From Candidatus Zhuqueibacterota bacterium (GTDB taxonomy: Bacteria > Zhuqueibacterota > Zhuqueibacteria > Oceanimicrobiales > Oceanimicrobiaceae): a DNA stretch of 7,222 bases. The notes under the pieces were generated by a model. That model made no database searches. It had not been told where the DNA came from and saw only the letters and a program-made list of their open reading frames with translations. Positions 6,695 to 7,222 of the stretch are shown piece by piece; the first letter of the stretch is position 1, and every line of letters starts with the position of its first letter. The stretch spans positions 11,344 through 18,565 of the forward strand of contig JAABYK010000356.1 in NCBI GenBank assembly GCA_011775825.1, in the 5' to 3' direction. The position numbers were made by a program, and so were the translations under genes.

Positions 6695-7222
6695 TCAGCT
6701 CCTGCGCAGCAAACTCACCAACTCGATATGCGCTGTATGCGGGAACATATCCACGGGCTGCACGATCGCTAATTGGTAATCCGATTCGCACAACTGCTTT
6801 GCATCTCTGGCGAACGTAGTCGGATTGCACGAGACATAAACAATCGTCTGCGGCTTCAACCTGAGCACACAATTCAGCACATCCACGTGCATGCCCGCTC
6901 GAGGCGGATCAATCACCACGGTTGTGGGACGATCCAATTCACCCAAATCGTGCAACATGTCTTTGAGCGAGTCTTCTAAATCCCCGGGGACAAACGTGCA
7001 ATTTTCGGCGCCGTTCAACTCAGCGTTGATTCTCGCATCTTCTACCGCGTCCTGTACCACCTCAAACCCAACGACGTGGCGGACTCGGTTTGCAACATAC
7101 AGAGCAATCGTACCGGCGCCTGAGTACAGATCGAACACCGTATCCTTCTCGTTGAAATCGGCGAACTCGATCACTTTATCATACAAAATTTCTGCGCCCT
7201 TGGTGTTGGTTTGAAAAAATGA
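6695..7222 (-). CDS. RNA (uracil-5-)-methyltransferase, TrmA/RlmD family, C-terminal part
   Basis: The frame runs off the right edge; 175 C-terminal residues are visible, beginning SFFQTNTKGAEILY, a conserved block of this family. The enzyme makes 5-methyluridine in rRNA or tRNA from S-adenosylmethionine. Numbered from the window edge, the SAM motif DLYSGAGT is at 31-38, IDPPRAG has D105, the catalytic nucleophile is Cys132 in YVSCNPTTFARD, and the catalytic base is Glu167 in HIELVSLL. All key catalytic residues are present, so the gene appears intact at this end. The TRAM domain and the Fe-S cysteines that would help tell RlmD/RlmC from TrmA-like enzymes lie outside the window, so no symbol is given. 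It ends 8 bases from the murB stop, with no visible intrinsic terminator between them. Confidence 0.95.
   Translation of the reverse strand, partial: SFFQTNTKGAEILYDKVIEFADFNEKDTVFDLYSGAGTIALYVANRVRHVVGFEVVQDAVEDARINAELNGAENCTFVPGDLEDSLKDMLHDLGELDRPTTVVIDPPRAGMHVDVLNCVLRLKPQTIVYVSCNPTTFARDAKQLCESDYQLAIVQPVDMFPHTAHIELVSLLRRS

Overview
The window reads as an ordinary chromosomal stretch of a Gram-negative-type bacterium of moderate GC. Six protein genes are visible, two of them cut by the window edges. The taxonomic hints are indirect: an M16 zinc-peptidase-like C-terminal half, a secreted protein resembling the N-terminal part of GWxTD-domain proteins, and a small hendecad-repeat coiled-coil protein with a C-terminal membrane anchor. 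From memory this combination fits the FCB / KSB1-Calditrichota or Acidobacteriota sphere. That placement is an inference, not a demonstration.

Layout from left to right. Positions 1-549 (+) hold the C-terminal 182 residues of an M16-family (insulinase-like) protein, ended by a strong, probably bidirectional intrinsic terminator at 564-605. Converging on it is a 104-residue coiled-coil/membrane protein (647-961, -) with three 33-bp tandem repeats. A 270-bp non-coding gap follows; it contains a 123-bp segment (1076-1198) bounded by near-perfect inverted ends, which could be a miniature transposable element or a structured RNA. Next is a secreted 323-residue protein (1232-2203, -) with a clear signal peptide and Shine-Dalgarno. 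A roughly 300-bp AT-rich gap (2204-2501) has no convincing gene. It is followed by a 1049-residue SWIM/SNF2 helicase (2502-5651, -).

A 123-bp divergent intergenic region (5652-5774) separates the helicase gene from murB (5775-6686, +), which encodes UDP-N-acetylenolpyruvoylglucosamine reductase. Eight bases after murB, convergently, lies the C-terminal half of an RNA m5U methyltransferase of the TrmA/RlmD family (6695-7222, -), cut by the right edge.

The genes do not form an evident pathway. They alternate in direction and combine housekeeping functions (peptidoglycan synthesis, RNA modification, SNF2 remodelling) with envelope-associated proteins. I see no phage, CRISPR or defence cluster and no rRNA or tRNA gene. 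The least explained items are the inverted-repeat element at 1076-1198, the hendecad-repeat membrane protein, and the GWxTD-like protein that lacks its GWxTD domain.
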